Assembly (NCBI GenBank): GCA_907165065.1
Contig: OU015530.1
Span: 50,696,465-50,760,464, forward strand
DNA from: Caprimulgus europaeus
Lineage: Eukaryota; Chordata; Aves; Caprimulgiformes; Caprimulgidae
Direction of reading: 5' to 3'
DNA length: 64,000 nt
Each line of letters starts with the position of its first letter. Within the stretch, counting starts at the first letter, position 1. The notes under the pieces were generated by a model, which did no database searches, had not been told where the DNA came from, and saw nothing but the letters and a program-made list of their open reading frames with translations. Below, piece after piece: positions 51,401 through 62,300 of the stretch. A program made the translations under genes and the position numbers.

Positions 51401-52821
51401 AAAATACTCATTTCTCTAAACACTGCCAGAGATATTTCAAAATTAATGCCATAAGTTTAATATGACTAAACTATGAAAGAACTTTAAGATGTTTTAGATG
51501 GGAAGGCCTTGTAGCTGATTTGCTTCAAAACTTACCTTACCAGCATCCTGAAAGACAGAAGTTTCTCTAAGAGGCACTGCATTTTCAGTGACTTAGATTA
51601 TTCCAAGAGAGTGAATTGAGAGGAAGGTGATTACTTCAGTCATTTTTTTCAAAAATGATCAAATTTAAAAGCTGAAAAGCTGAAATAAGGATTTTTTTAT
51701 ATTACCATTGAAAAGCAAGTGCACAGGAGGTCAAACACTGCTAGCTACGGGTTTCTTTTGTGCCTCATTTGTGAAAATTAGTTATGACCATCCCTAATTC
51801 AAGACCAAGATGAAAAGCTAATCATGAGCAGCTTAGAGGGAAGACTGTATTATCACAATTAAAGCTTTCAATAATTGTTGAAGAAAACCTGGTCCTTGAG
51901 ACAAGATTCATGGTTAACTAAATCACAAAGATTTACAGTTCTGCTCAGAATAACCTGACACTCAAATTGTACAGGGTGCATTTACCCATCCTGTTCCTCT
52001 GGCACCTCCTGATGTTCAGGATTAACACCACCACCAGTGCAATCCTACCCACTCTCTCACACTAACAGTGCTCATGATGAGCCTTCCCTAGCTTCCAGGA
52101 GGATCTGTGCAGGGAAATGGTCATCTGTTCACACTGCACGATCCAGTGGAGCCCAGAACACTGGCATCTCATTTTTTTGATTGTGCAGAGTACTAGCAGA
52201 GCAAACAGCATCATCTTCTCCAAAATTAAAAACTTGAGAGCATGTCCTATTTTCCCTCTCACCAAAAGTTTTCAGAAAAGAGAGATTTTCTTCTTCGAGA
52301 GCAAGAAGCTCTACAGACAGCACAGCTGCAACCTCCTGCATGAGTGCACAAGACCCCAGAGGAGACTGGGCAGCCTAAAGGAAAACAGCATGAGGAAGAG
52401 AGCCCTTTTTATTGAGCCATAAAGTATCATAGAAAACAGAAGAGAACAGGAGGTTTGCTGACTTAGAAAGAAGTGATTACCTGAAAAGAAAACCCAACCA
52501 TAATTCTGGAAGACAAAAATCAGCACAGTAGGTATTTCAGAGGCTTGTATTATTGATGACCCTTACACAACCTGTCTTTTCATAGTAGAAATAACTCCTC
52601 CTCCTGCAAAACACTCACCACAGCTGTGCCAACCTGCCACACTTATTAATGGAGACTCATTTTATTGTCACATTGAAGAGGAGAATGGAACTCAGATGGC
52701 TGAGCCTCTAGTGCCACCAAAAATATTGGATGAATAGTATATTAAGTGTGCTTGCAGTTCACAAGTCAGACTAGAAGAGTTTTAAAAAGGTGGGATGCTT
52801 TTGTTGGGGGGTTGTTTGTTG

Positions 52822-52845
52822 TTTTTTTTTTTTTTAAAAAAAAAA
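52822..52845 (-). repeat. T14/A10 run next to the RBM33 donor
   Basis: On the transcript the donor GTAAGGC is followed within seven bases by ten U and then fourteen A. The two runs can pair with each other. U-rich runs just after donors are known binding sites for TIA1-type splicing factors. Confidence 0.85.
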
Positions 52846-52852
52846 GCCTTAC

Positions 52853-53140
52853 CTCTGGTTCAGATTTTACTTCTGACTTGGCCTGGCCCACTGGTGTGAT
52901 TGCTTTAGCTTTCATCTCTGGCCTTCCCTGTGAGTTTCCAACCCCAGCTCCAGACTTGGTGGCAGATATCGTGCTGGTAATAGGTTTGACCTGAGCAGCT
53001 GGGGTAGAGGTTCGCCTGTTGTTGCTCATTTCCATAGCATGTGATGGTGCTATCGGCAGCTCACGCAAGTTACTGTTTCTTGGAGCAGTTGACTGGAGCT
53101 GCTGATTTGGACGTTTGATGATATTTTGTGATGGTGTACT
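52853..53140 (-). CDS. RBM33: RBM33 exon, low-complexity Ser/Pro/Lys linker
   Basis: The exon is 288 nt (96 codons), phase 0, with acceptor TGCTTTTCAG and donor GTAAGG. It encodes STPSQNIIKRPNQQLQSTAP, then RNSNLRELPIAPSHAMEMS, STPAAQVKPITSTISATKS and the end VKSEPE. RNSNLRELPIAPSH and TPAAQVKPI are near-identical to vertebrate RBM33, while the Ala/Ser/Lys part between them and the end is diverged. No folded domain is evident; it is probably disordered. The open frame continues past the donor only into the U/A run, which would encode Phe and Lys repeats. Confidence 0.95.
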
Positions 53141-53938
53141 CTGAAAAGCAGAAAATTAAAAAAAACTTGTAGACTTTCACTACAAACCAAAGTATTTCCT
53201 GTTTCACATTTTCATGATTTAGTTAAATTTGGGGAAAAAAAAGTTTTTTGAAGAGGCACAATATTTTCAATGTAAAAAGAAAAATTACAGAAATCAGAAC
53301 ATTTTAACAACGGTTTTATTTTTATTTAATTAAAAGTAAAACTGAATCTCACTTGTTTAACATCGCTCTCAGCAACTGGTTTCACTATGTGATTTATTTT
53401 CTTAATCAAAGCACTTATTCTGAACTACAGTCACGTTGTCTTGAGCACTGCTTTACTCCAATCTACCGAGTAACAGAATATGCTGCACTGGAGCAAATAC
53501 ACAGGACATGAGTGGCAGTCTCTGAACCAGAAAGCTTACTAGCAGTGATACAGAGACACCTTCAAATTGAAAGACAGTGTCAGAGAACTGGGATCCCACA
53601 CAATTACAAGCTACCAACTGTTTAAAAATCTTACTAAGCAAACCTATCCTCCAAAATCGCTTTATTGTCAGTTCTTTGGCAACTACATCATCCCTTATTG
53701 GACCCAGATCAAGAAAAACACTTAAAACTGGAGGAGAAAATAAAAACGTACTATTTTTGGATGTAGATTATAAAATGATCAAGGCAGAAAAGAAGCAAGA
53801 AATGGTTAAAGAAGGTGACAGAGCAGGACAGAATAAATGGGACTGAAAATACATGCTGGTGAGTTTTGAAGCCTGTGCTTACACGCCTGTTACCCATGCA
53901 GAACGATGCAAGGCAACATTGATGTACGTGGTACTTAC
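53141..53938 (-). other. RBM33 intron, 798 bp
   Basis: Donor GTAAGT, acceptor TGCTTTTCAG. AT-rich, with nothing recognised inside. Confidence 0.85.
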
Positions 53939-54187
53939 ATGTCTTGGCTTCATTGGACCTTGTCGTGGCTGACACTGCATCCTGTTGTTATTTGGCTGCT
54001 GCTGTGTGGCCTGCATATGAGGTCTGAACTGTGGCTGGTTCATGGGCATCAAGGGCTGTGGTGGCCCTTGGAGATGATGATGGTGTTGCTGCTGTGGCTG
54101 CTGGTGATGGTGCTGCTGCGGCTGCTGATGATGGTGCTGCTGCGGCTGAGGTTGTGGCTGAGGCTGTAATGGAGGATGCAAGGGACC
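53939..54187 (-). CDS. RBM33: RBM33 exon, Gln/His/Pro-rich
   Basis: The exon is 249 nt (83 codons), phase 0, with acceptor TGTGTGAAG and donor GTAAGT. It begins GPLHPPLQPQPQPQPQQ, continues as alternating Gln, Pro and His runs (QQHHHQQPQQHHHQQPQQQ), then PLMPMNQPQFRPHMQ, RMQCQPRQGPMKPRH. The ends match the human protein, whose middle is a different Gln/His/Pro arrangement, so this part evolves by repeat change. The acceptor is AAG rather than CAG. The exon is probably disordered; His/Gln-rich runs can promote condensates (inference). Confidence 0.95.
54073..54171 (-). repeat. Coding repeat of Gln/Pro/His codons
   Basis: Within the RBM33 exon, a unit of about 24 nt encoding QQPQQHHH is present about twice, with partial copies on both sides made of CAG, CAC/CAT and CCG/CCA codons. 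Near-identical units suggest recent expansion. Confidence 0.75.
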
Positions 54188-54961
54188 CTTCACACAAAGA
54201 GAAAGATTATTTGTTTTTAGTTTCAAGGTAACAAGCTCCTGAAAAGTATTGCAGGCCTCCCAAGTCCTCAAAACATCTGTAAGCAGCTATGGATGAGGCT
54301 AAACCAAAAACACACCAAGTAAAAACCAGTCTAACAGAAGCTGTGCAAGGTTATTCTACACTTAAAAATGTGTAAGTCAACAGCTGCTGTGGGAAAAAAC
54401 AAATGCAAGGGTTCCTGCCCTCTACCCCATATCCTAATGATTTTTAAACTGTTTGGGTTTTGGGGTTGGTTTCGGGTTTTGTTTTGGTTTTTTGTTTGTT
54501 TCCCCCCCTCCCACCATCACCAGACTTCAAGATTTCCCCACGTTCAAAACACAGAGACCACGAAAAAATCCCGCACAAAGCCCACCGAACACGCAGAGCC
54601 CTCCACACCCACAACATTCACCGGCTTCCAGTTGCGGTCCAGCTCCCTCCCGCTCCGCCGAGGCCCCCGGCTCCCCGCCGGGCCCGGCAGCCGAGCGGCA
54701 GAGGGCGCTCCCGCCCCGCGCTCACACCGGGGCCGGGTCCGCTCTCCCTGCCCCTGCGGAGCTAAAGCAAGGGAAGGCGGCAGGGCCGGGCTGCGGGCTG
54801 GCTATCGACACCCCTCAGTGCTGGTAAACGGGGAGAGAACTGATCACTGTTTCCAGCGCTACAGGTCAGCCCACCTGACAGGTGACACCTCAAACAATTC
54901 CACCTCAGCTACCTTAGCCCAACACAAGCCCACAGGGTCCCCTCCCGCCGCCGAGCCGTAC
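54188..54961 (-). other. RBM33 intron, 774 bp, GC-rich at its 5' end
   Basis: Donor GTACGG, acceptor TGTGTGAAG. The half next to the donor (about 54590-54961) is strongly CpG-rich, and a G/T low-complexity tract lies at about 54448-54508. The long plus-strand open frame across 54368-55297 is antisense to the exon and lacks any family resemblance. Confidence 0.85.
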
Positions 54962-55230
54962 CTGCATGCTGGGCTGTGTGTGCGCGGCGAGGAAGGGCTG
55001 TCCCGGAGCCTGCAGGAACTGCTGCCGCGGCGGCATGAAGGGCCGTGGATTTGCAGAACCCGGCTGGTTGAAGTGGAGAATCCCCACGGGACCCTGAGGC
55101 TGCATGTTCGGCCGCACCGGCCGCTCTCTGGGAAACACCGGTTGTTGTCCCTGCTGATTAAAGGCTGGCCCCGGCTGGCTGAAGGGCATCGGGCTTTGGG
55201 CAGGGACAGGATGCGCGCTGTTCAGGAGTG
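54590..55230. promoter_or_regulatory. Intragenic CpG island over an RBM33 exon and intron
   Basis: CpG dinucleotides are frequent here and rare in nearly all the rest of the window, for example in the stretch 54645-54730, with CCGCCGGGCCCGGC-type runs. GC boxes of the CCGCCC type occur. It could be an alternative or antisense promoter, or just GC-rich coding sequence spreading into the intron. CpG density was judged by eye. Confidence 0.55.
54695..54709 (+). promoter_or_regulatory. CTCF-like motif in the CpG island
   Basis: GCGGCAGAGGGCGCT contains AGAGGGCGC, which fits the CTCF core AGRKGGCRS exactly; the left flank fits only partly. Plus orientation. Confidence 0.4.
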
Positions 55231-55293
55231 GGGGAGGCGGTGGCGGTGGGGGACTTCGCTGCTCAAACAGGTGATGACTTGGAAACCTTGGAT
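54962..55293 (-). CDS. RBM33: RBM33 exon, proline-rich
   Basis: The exon is 332 nt. Two bases complete a codon begun in the preceding exon (Asp, GAT), then 110 codons follow, ending in phase 0. Acceptor TTCCCTCAG, donor GTACGG. It encodes PRFPSHHLFEQRSPPPPPPP, then LLNSAHPVPAQSPMPFSQPG, PAFNQQGQQPVFPRERPVRP, a GPVGILHFNQPGS block, and FMPPRQQFLQAPGQPFLAAH up to TQPSMQ. The QPGPAFNQQGQQPVFPRERP block is almost identical to human RBM33. Low-complexity and probably disordered. The exon is GC-rich and belongs to the CpG island. Confidence 0.96.
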
Positions 55294-56184
55294 CTGAGGG
55301 AATCAGGTGAGTGATTAAATGACAACCTCCCTGGGACACAAACACGCTTTTGCAACATAAAGCTCCGTTTTGATTTGGAAACACAACTTGAAATTTGTAG
55401 AAAGCAAAACTGTATGGGATGTTTTAATTTTCAGAGCTACCCTCAAGGTTATGTTTCTCCTGCTTCTTGCTTTGTGTATAAAAGGAAGTGATGCTTGAAA
55501 GACCAGCACAACTGGTGCTTTGCTGGAGTTAGCAAAACCTTTCAGAAATTCTACTTTAATTAAATCAATGAAGGATTCCAGGGATTATAGTTTAAACCAC
55601 AGAAGAACTCATACAACATTGACACCATTTGCTGACCAGGTATTTAGCAAATTTTTACCTATTTTGTGTGTGTAAACTATCTGTAACATATACATTATAT
55701 ATACACATATTACATATACATGGTATATATTTATATCTCTATATACACACATACACATGCACTTACTATTTGTGTTGTTTGCCATGCTGTATCATTTTAG
55801 CTAACCTTAACCGTTTTTTTACAGTATACACATAGTCCAGGCAGTTTAAAGAGTTACCAGTCAAAACCACAGTGTTTGGAGAATACTAAGTACATAAAAT
55901 GTAACAAATTACAACAACTTCACTTTTAATATCACGTAGATATTAATCTTATTTTCTATATGTATAAACATCCAGATTGATGGTAGTTACTGATGGACAT
56001 AGAAAAGGTAAAAAGATACCAGACAAGTGGAATTTTTGGCATCTTTTAGTCTGGCTACATCAAATAGGATCTTCCAGCCTTCGGGTTCTTCCAAACACTT
56101 CAGGCGGTACAATACACGCTTAAAATGCATAGCCGTTTTACAAAAAAGTGGATTTTATATGTTCATGGAGATGGAAATGCTTAC
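55294..56184 (-). other. RBM33 intron, 891 bp
   Basis: Donor GTAAGC, acceptor TTCCCTCAG. An AT/AC-rich microsatellite-like stretch lies at about 55685-55760. Nothing else is recognised. Confidence 0.85.
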
Positions 56185-56344
56185 CTGCTATGAAGAAAGG
56201 ATCCCTTTCCTGAGGAGGTGGAGGAGGAAGCGGTGGTGGCGGTGGTGGTGGCCCTCTCCACTGATCCTGGATTGGTAGCCTTGGGGCTTGGGAGAAGTTG
56301 GTAGGAACTGGTCCAGGTGTATGCTGCTGAAAGTCTGGAGGGCC
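56185..56344 (-). CDS. RBM33: Most upstream visible RBM33 exon, proline-rich
   Basis: The exon is 160 nt, with acceptor CATTAAATAG and donor GTAAGC. It starts in frame with GPPDFQQHTPGPVPTNFSQA, then PRLPIQDQWRG, a run of Pro broken by one Leu (13 residues), and QERDPFFIA plus the first base of an Asp codon. The QHTPGPVP, PRLP.QDQWR and QERDPFF blocks match vertebrate RBM33 just before the PRFPSH segment, so exon order is right. The Pro run is longer here than the human one as I recall it. No further upstream exon is visible, so the gene continues beyond 64000. Confidence 0.94.
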
Positions 56345-59300
56345 CTATTTAATGAGGCAGAACTAAGATTAAGACTACCATGCAGAAATTTAGCGATTGC
56401 ATGCTGTAACTTTTTTATCTTTAAAATACAATTGTTTTATGAGTTATCTCCTATCATCTACCAACTGGCAGCCCTTACTGAGTCATTCTTTCACAACAGA
56501 AAAAATATTAAACCCCAGTACAGTATCCTGAAATGAATTCACAATGTTTTAATAATCACTAGCACCACAGGAATGCCATTTCTTCTCAAGCTTATTGAAA
56601 TCCATGCAATTGTTGACCTTCTTTCCCATTAATCCAAAAAAATCTGAATGTCTACTTTAGAAGACATTCCTGACATTTATCTTCTTAAACCACGCTATTC
56701 TTCATCATCAATTTAGTATAATGTAAGCTACAGAAGTAAAGCAGCTTTACTAAAAAAAACTGGGGGGAAGGACAATTTATGGCACCCAGAAAATTAAAGA
56801 AATCATCTTTCAAAAAGAAGTAACAGGAGAGTAACATTTCTGTCTATTCACAATTTAGCATCTGAAGCATTATAAGAAAGAGTGTAAAATTATCTTTCCT
56901 CCAGTATGGGGTTTTTTCAAATGTAAAGTCAGCCTTTACATACTGCAGAAAGCAGGATGTTAATCCAAAAGCAGAACTTCGCAGAAGACACACTTAATCG
57001 AGTAATTAACTATCTTTTTTTTTTTGGTTTTATATCAAAAGTTAACAAAATACATTGTCAATCTCTGATAAGCAGAAGCAACTTTGCTTCACATAAATTA
57101 TTATATTCACAAGCATTTCCTTATTATGTATTAGTAAATCCAGTAAGTAATGAAAATTACCTATGAACATCCTTGTTTTCCTCTTTATACAGATTCTGAA
57201 ATCAGTGGTGGCATCTGTTCTGTCTACGTTGGATGCTCACCTTAAAGCTTAAAATATGCCACTGCTGAAGACAAGCTGTTCAAAACAGATTTCAGACTGC
57301 TAGACTGAAATATGGTCAGCAAAGGACCAAACAACTAAGTTGCAGTCACTTATCATTTATCTATTGAGCTGCCCTCACCAGAAGTATGCACAGCCTCATT
57401 CTATCCTATCTGTACTGCAAAAATACTAGTGTTTTAGGAAAATAATTTCTCACACCACAAAAATTGGTATTTGCCCTGGAAACTGAAGTCTACTCACTAA
57501 TGTGGTAGCACAAGACAAAGCTGCTTCAGACCCTTCTACCAGCACAATACAGCTGGGACTGGCAAGGCCCAAACAAGCAAATGAGAGGCACTGAGGAACA
57601 CAGCATTACTCAATCTATGGCCTTCTTGAAAACACCTGCACAGGGATATGTGAGATACTAAGACCTCTTATTTGGAAGTAAGACTGTGACTACTTATTTT
57701 ACATCATTATACAGCTATCAACTGTAAAAACTTTATCATTCCTAGAGATTAAAGGATCTATATCCCATTGCAAGTGCTCCTAGTCAGCCAGTCTCCTGTG
57801 GGTATTTCATTTAGTGGAAAGACATTATATGACACTGAAGCATGACAGTCCTCACAACACACACACTGTTTGTAGGAAGAGCTGCTATGCTTCTGCAAGT
57901 GAACACAAAATATTCTTGCTACCTCAGAAGAGACTGATGCCTTTGAATTTCACAGGCTATCTGCAAACAGCAGCAGTTGTAAGGAGGAGGGAGATATTTG
58001 GGATGGAGAAAATGACATTTATTTGTCCCATCAGAATCTGTTCAGGTTTAGCTGAACAAGGCTGTTCAACTGCATTGCCCTTCCCTCACGTTGAGCAGGA
58101 CAGCGCTGGCTGCCTGCCAAAAGAGCAACACAAACCTTGAGGATCCTGACCCTTTGCTTCCAAAACACACCTCCACCATCACTGCATGTAGGAGCTGCCA
58201 GAGGTACTTTCAAACTAAGGTTAAATGCATCCCCTCATCTTGGAAGCCTTGGTGATAAGAGCCTGCTCCTCAAAGCACTGTTCTTACAGCCATCCTAGGG
58301 AATACAAAGCACTTTGGCAAGCCACACAGCCTCAAGGGAGGCACCCAGCAAACCAACTGATATTTAACTATTTAGTCATTAATTTATCACTGGATAATGC
58401 ATAACAGAGGCAGGGAAAAAAACAGTTCATCAGAGCAGTTTCACACAAGATGGTTTCTATCTTGCATCTCATTTACAGCATGTAGTCACACGAGCACATT
58501 GCACCTGGGGAGAGAAAGCAGTCTCAACAACCTGCTTTTTCCTGTTTTCCGAGAGCTTGACTTGGAAGCTCTGAAATTCTCCCTGTATTTTTCCCTAGAC
58601 ACAATATATGCCTACATATATCTTAGTTATTTCTAAAACAGTGAAAACCAAATTAACATGGAAACTTACTGAAACCTGGGCTAATAAAGCAGAAGTATCA
58701 AATATCTGCCACCCAAACTGAAGAACTGGCAGCAGTAATCATCTGTCTGGGCTTGCCTCCAAGCATCAAATGGCACTGCAGCAATCAGTGTTCTCTACCC
58801 ATTTCTTCCAAACTCAATGTATTCCACTCTGGTGGAGGTAACATTCTTATCAGTCTCTCTCCTCACTCACAAACTTCAGTTTTAGTGCTAGGCTACAAAA
58901 TACAGGCTTAGGGTACAAAATAAGCAGGCATCTCCACTTCTGTGACCAAATTTGTAGCCCAGTCTCAAGCATCTTCCCAAATATTAATACTTTGTCCAAC
59001 TAGCCTTGTTCTCCTGGTCCTGTCTGCTCTTCAGATACCTTCTCTTATCTCCACCACATCTTTCACTCTACCCAGTGGTTCCTAATCCCAATGTGGATCC
59101 AGCTTCCCAGCTCCCTGACTCCAAAATGCTGGTCTTGTCTTGCAGCAGCCGGTCAGGAGCTCCCACTTACCCCACTCAGACTCTGCCTTTCTTGCTTAGT
59201 CCAGGCAGTTTTCCCTCTTTTTCCTGACAGGGAAGGAGGAGTAAAAGAGAACACAGGTTGAAAAAGATCCCGTCTTTGTATTTTAAATAAGCACTTCTTC

Positions 59301-62300
59301 ATACGAGCTCTTCCTCTCCTGCCAACCCTATACCCTTGTTACCATGCCCAGATCTACCTCATCCCACAGCAGCTCTGAATTGCAAATGCATGGAAAGTCC
59401 TGTTGAATTTCACACAGCTCTTATGTACCGTAACACCCTCAGTGCAGCCAAATTCTGTTTTCTTCCTTGAAAAATTGAGCAATAATAAAGCATTTCTAAA
59501 TAACTCACTTGAGCATAACTATATTTTTCCACTGTTTCAATCTCGGAATGAGAGTATTTGGAAAATTTCAACCAAAACCAATTTATACTGAGGCAGGCAA
59601 CCACATCATCGGAGTTCAAACCACAGAAGTCTGGTAGTGCTACACATGCTGAGAACAGCTTTATATTTCCCATTGTAAGTAAACTTTAAACCCTTAAAAA
59701 ATAAGCTTTAGTTAATCACAGAATGGTCGGGGTTGGAAGGGACCTCTGGAGATCATCTAGTCCAACCCCCCTGCCCAAGCAGGTTCACCTAGAGCAAGTT
59801 GCACAGCACTGCATCCAGATGGCTTTTGAACATCTCCAGAGAAGGAGACTCCACAACCTCTCTGGGCAGCCTGTCCCAGTGCTCTGGCACCCTCACAGTA
59901 AAGAAGTTTTTCCTCATGCTTAAGCAAAACCTCCTGTGTTCCAGCTTGTGCCTGTTGTACCTTGTCCTATCGCTGGCTACTACTGAAAAGAGTCTGGCCC
60001 CATCCTCTTGACACCCACCCTTTAGATATTTGTAAACATTAATGAGGTCCCCTCTCAGTCTTCTCTTCTCCAGGCTAAACAGACCCAGCTCTCAGTCTTT
60101 CCTCATAAGAAAGATGCTCCAGCCCCTTAATCATCTTTGTGGCCTCCGCTGGACTCTCTCCAGAAGTTCCCTGTCTCTCTTGAACTGGGCTGCCCAGAAC
60201 TGGACACAATACTCCAGATGTGGCCTCACCAGGGCAGAGCATAGGGGGAGGATCACCTCCCTCGACCTACTGGTCATGCTCCTCTTAATGCACCCCCCAG
60301 GATACTATTTGCCTTCTTGGCCATGAGGGCACATCGTTGGCTCATGGTCAACTGATCATCCACCAGTACTCCCAGGTCCTTCTCTGCCAGGCTGCTTTCC
60401 AGCAGGTCAACACCCAGCCTGTACTGGTGCCTGGGGTTATTCCTCCCCAGGTGCAGGACCCTTCATTTGCCCTTACTGAACTTCATCAGGTTCCTCTGCA
60501 CCCAACTCTCCAGCCTGTCCAGATCTCACTGGATGGCAGCACAGCCTTCTGGTGTATCAGCCACTCCTCCCAGTTTAGTGTCATCAGCAAACTTGCTGAG
60601 GGTGCACTCAGACCCTTCACCAAAGCCACTGGAGAATATATTGAATAGGACTGGACCAAGTACTGTTAAGTCTCAGAAATGAGTAATACAAGGTTATTTT
60701 AGATCAAAGTCACACATTTTAAAAAAAATAAGATTATCATTTATTTAGAAAAAAAAATAAGAGAAACCAATAACCAGTAAGATATTTTACTGTTATATAT
60801 AAGCAATACTGATTTCAAGCTCCCTTCAGTACCAAAGATGTCCATCCAGCTTAATTTAAGAAGCAAGTATTTAGTGTCCTCTAAATACTGTCACTTATGA
60901 CAAACTAACAGTTATGTAACTGTTATCAAAAAATCTCAACAAATGCCGACCAAGATACATTAAGAAAATATTTTTTTGCTCTGGTTTTGTAAAGTAGTAT
61001 ATTTCATACAACTATATCCCACAACACAAGTTTGGGTCAAAATAACTCAAACCATCCAACAAATCAGAATGAGAAGGAAATACGTGAAATTTAGATCTTT
61101 TCCTATTGGTCTCATTTTTCCATCCCTCACAGTTAAGAATTCTGGGTTTTTTTCCACTTAATTCTTAAGTAAAATTACAGTTAAAATTTGAGGCTGAGAA
61201 GTTTTTAAAGGGAACAAGCATTTTCCAATCCTAAAGCCAACCCTCCTCCACTTTTGTATTTAAAGTAAAATGAATATCCTTTTTATATCCTGCAACGAGC
61301 ACGCGTTGTCCCTCACTGTCGGGATTCGTTAGTGCTGAGACAATGAACCCTTCCCTGCGAGAGAGCACTCACTCCACACACAATGGAACAGAGGGTTGGG
61401 CTTTTTGAAACCTAAAAGTTTCAAAAAAGGCACAACTACAGAAGTATGGCTGATATAAATCACACTACAGTAAAGCTGCTTGCTATACAGACAACTGAGT
61501 ATCACTAACACATACCGACTTACTCAGTCACTGAACAGATTCTAACTTTATGGATATGACATTTTGAAGAACTACTAAAATATGACTGATCACATTTCTT
61601 GGCTGATAACCAAAGGCCAATTAAGCAAAATTAATTGCAAAGACATTTGTTATTTGCCGAAAAACGAATTACCAATATTTGCTTCTAAAAAAAATAAATT
61701 AGTTTGATTCTCTTCCTTCTAACATCCGTTAAAAAGACTGACCTCTACTTTCTTCCTACACCAGCTTTGCTTCTGCTGTCCATAAAGAGTGAAATAAAAT
61801 TCTGCCCTAAACTACAGTAACACAGGTAGGGGGAAGATTGTATTTTCAGATTTTACATTGCTGATATTTTTCTTCTGAAAAAGCTTTCAGGACAATTCCA
61901 ACAGGAATTTGTGTGATGGACTGATTTCATACACTACATGTGAAACTAAAACTCTAAAGTTCAACTAGAGCTACTACTTCCAGACACAAAATAACTTTTT
62001 TTAAGAAAATATGGAAACTATGGTGGATATTTTTCTAAATTATGAGGTGCTTCTATTATTCTGGAATACCATTACATTTTTTTTTCCAATTGAATATGAA
62101 TTTGCTAATACTAGAACTTCAAATTTTACTTATGCTGAATTCCAGTTCTCCTAAAAACAGTATAAAGTAATGCAACAGTTCTCCATTACTTAAAGTTTTT
62201 GATGGTGGATGGGTTTGGTTTTGTTGTTGTTTAAGAGTAATTAAACTATAATTCTAGGAGTGGATTATTTTATTATTAGTGGAAACTCTACATTCAGCAA

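Larger units (their letters stand above)
45965..52852 (-). other. RBM33 intron, 6.9 kb
   Basis: Donor GTAAGG, acceptor TTTGTAG. It contains a GT/AT microsatellite (48420-48449), an A/C-rich and G-run tract (about 48579-48672), G/T-rich low-complexity tracts (about 48952-49020 and 51334-51385), and a U10/A14 run just after the donor. No exon, transposon or RNA gene is seen. Confidence 0.85.

Noticed and set aside
54368..55297. 309-codon open frame on the plus strand
   Set aside because: It is antisense to the RBM33 exon at 54962-55293. GC-rich, proline-coding DNA has few stops on the other strand, and the translation shows no domain.
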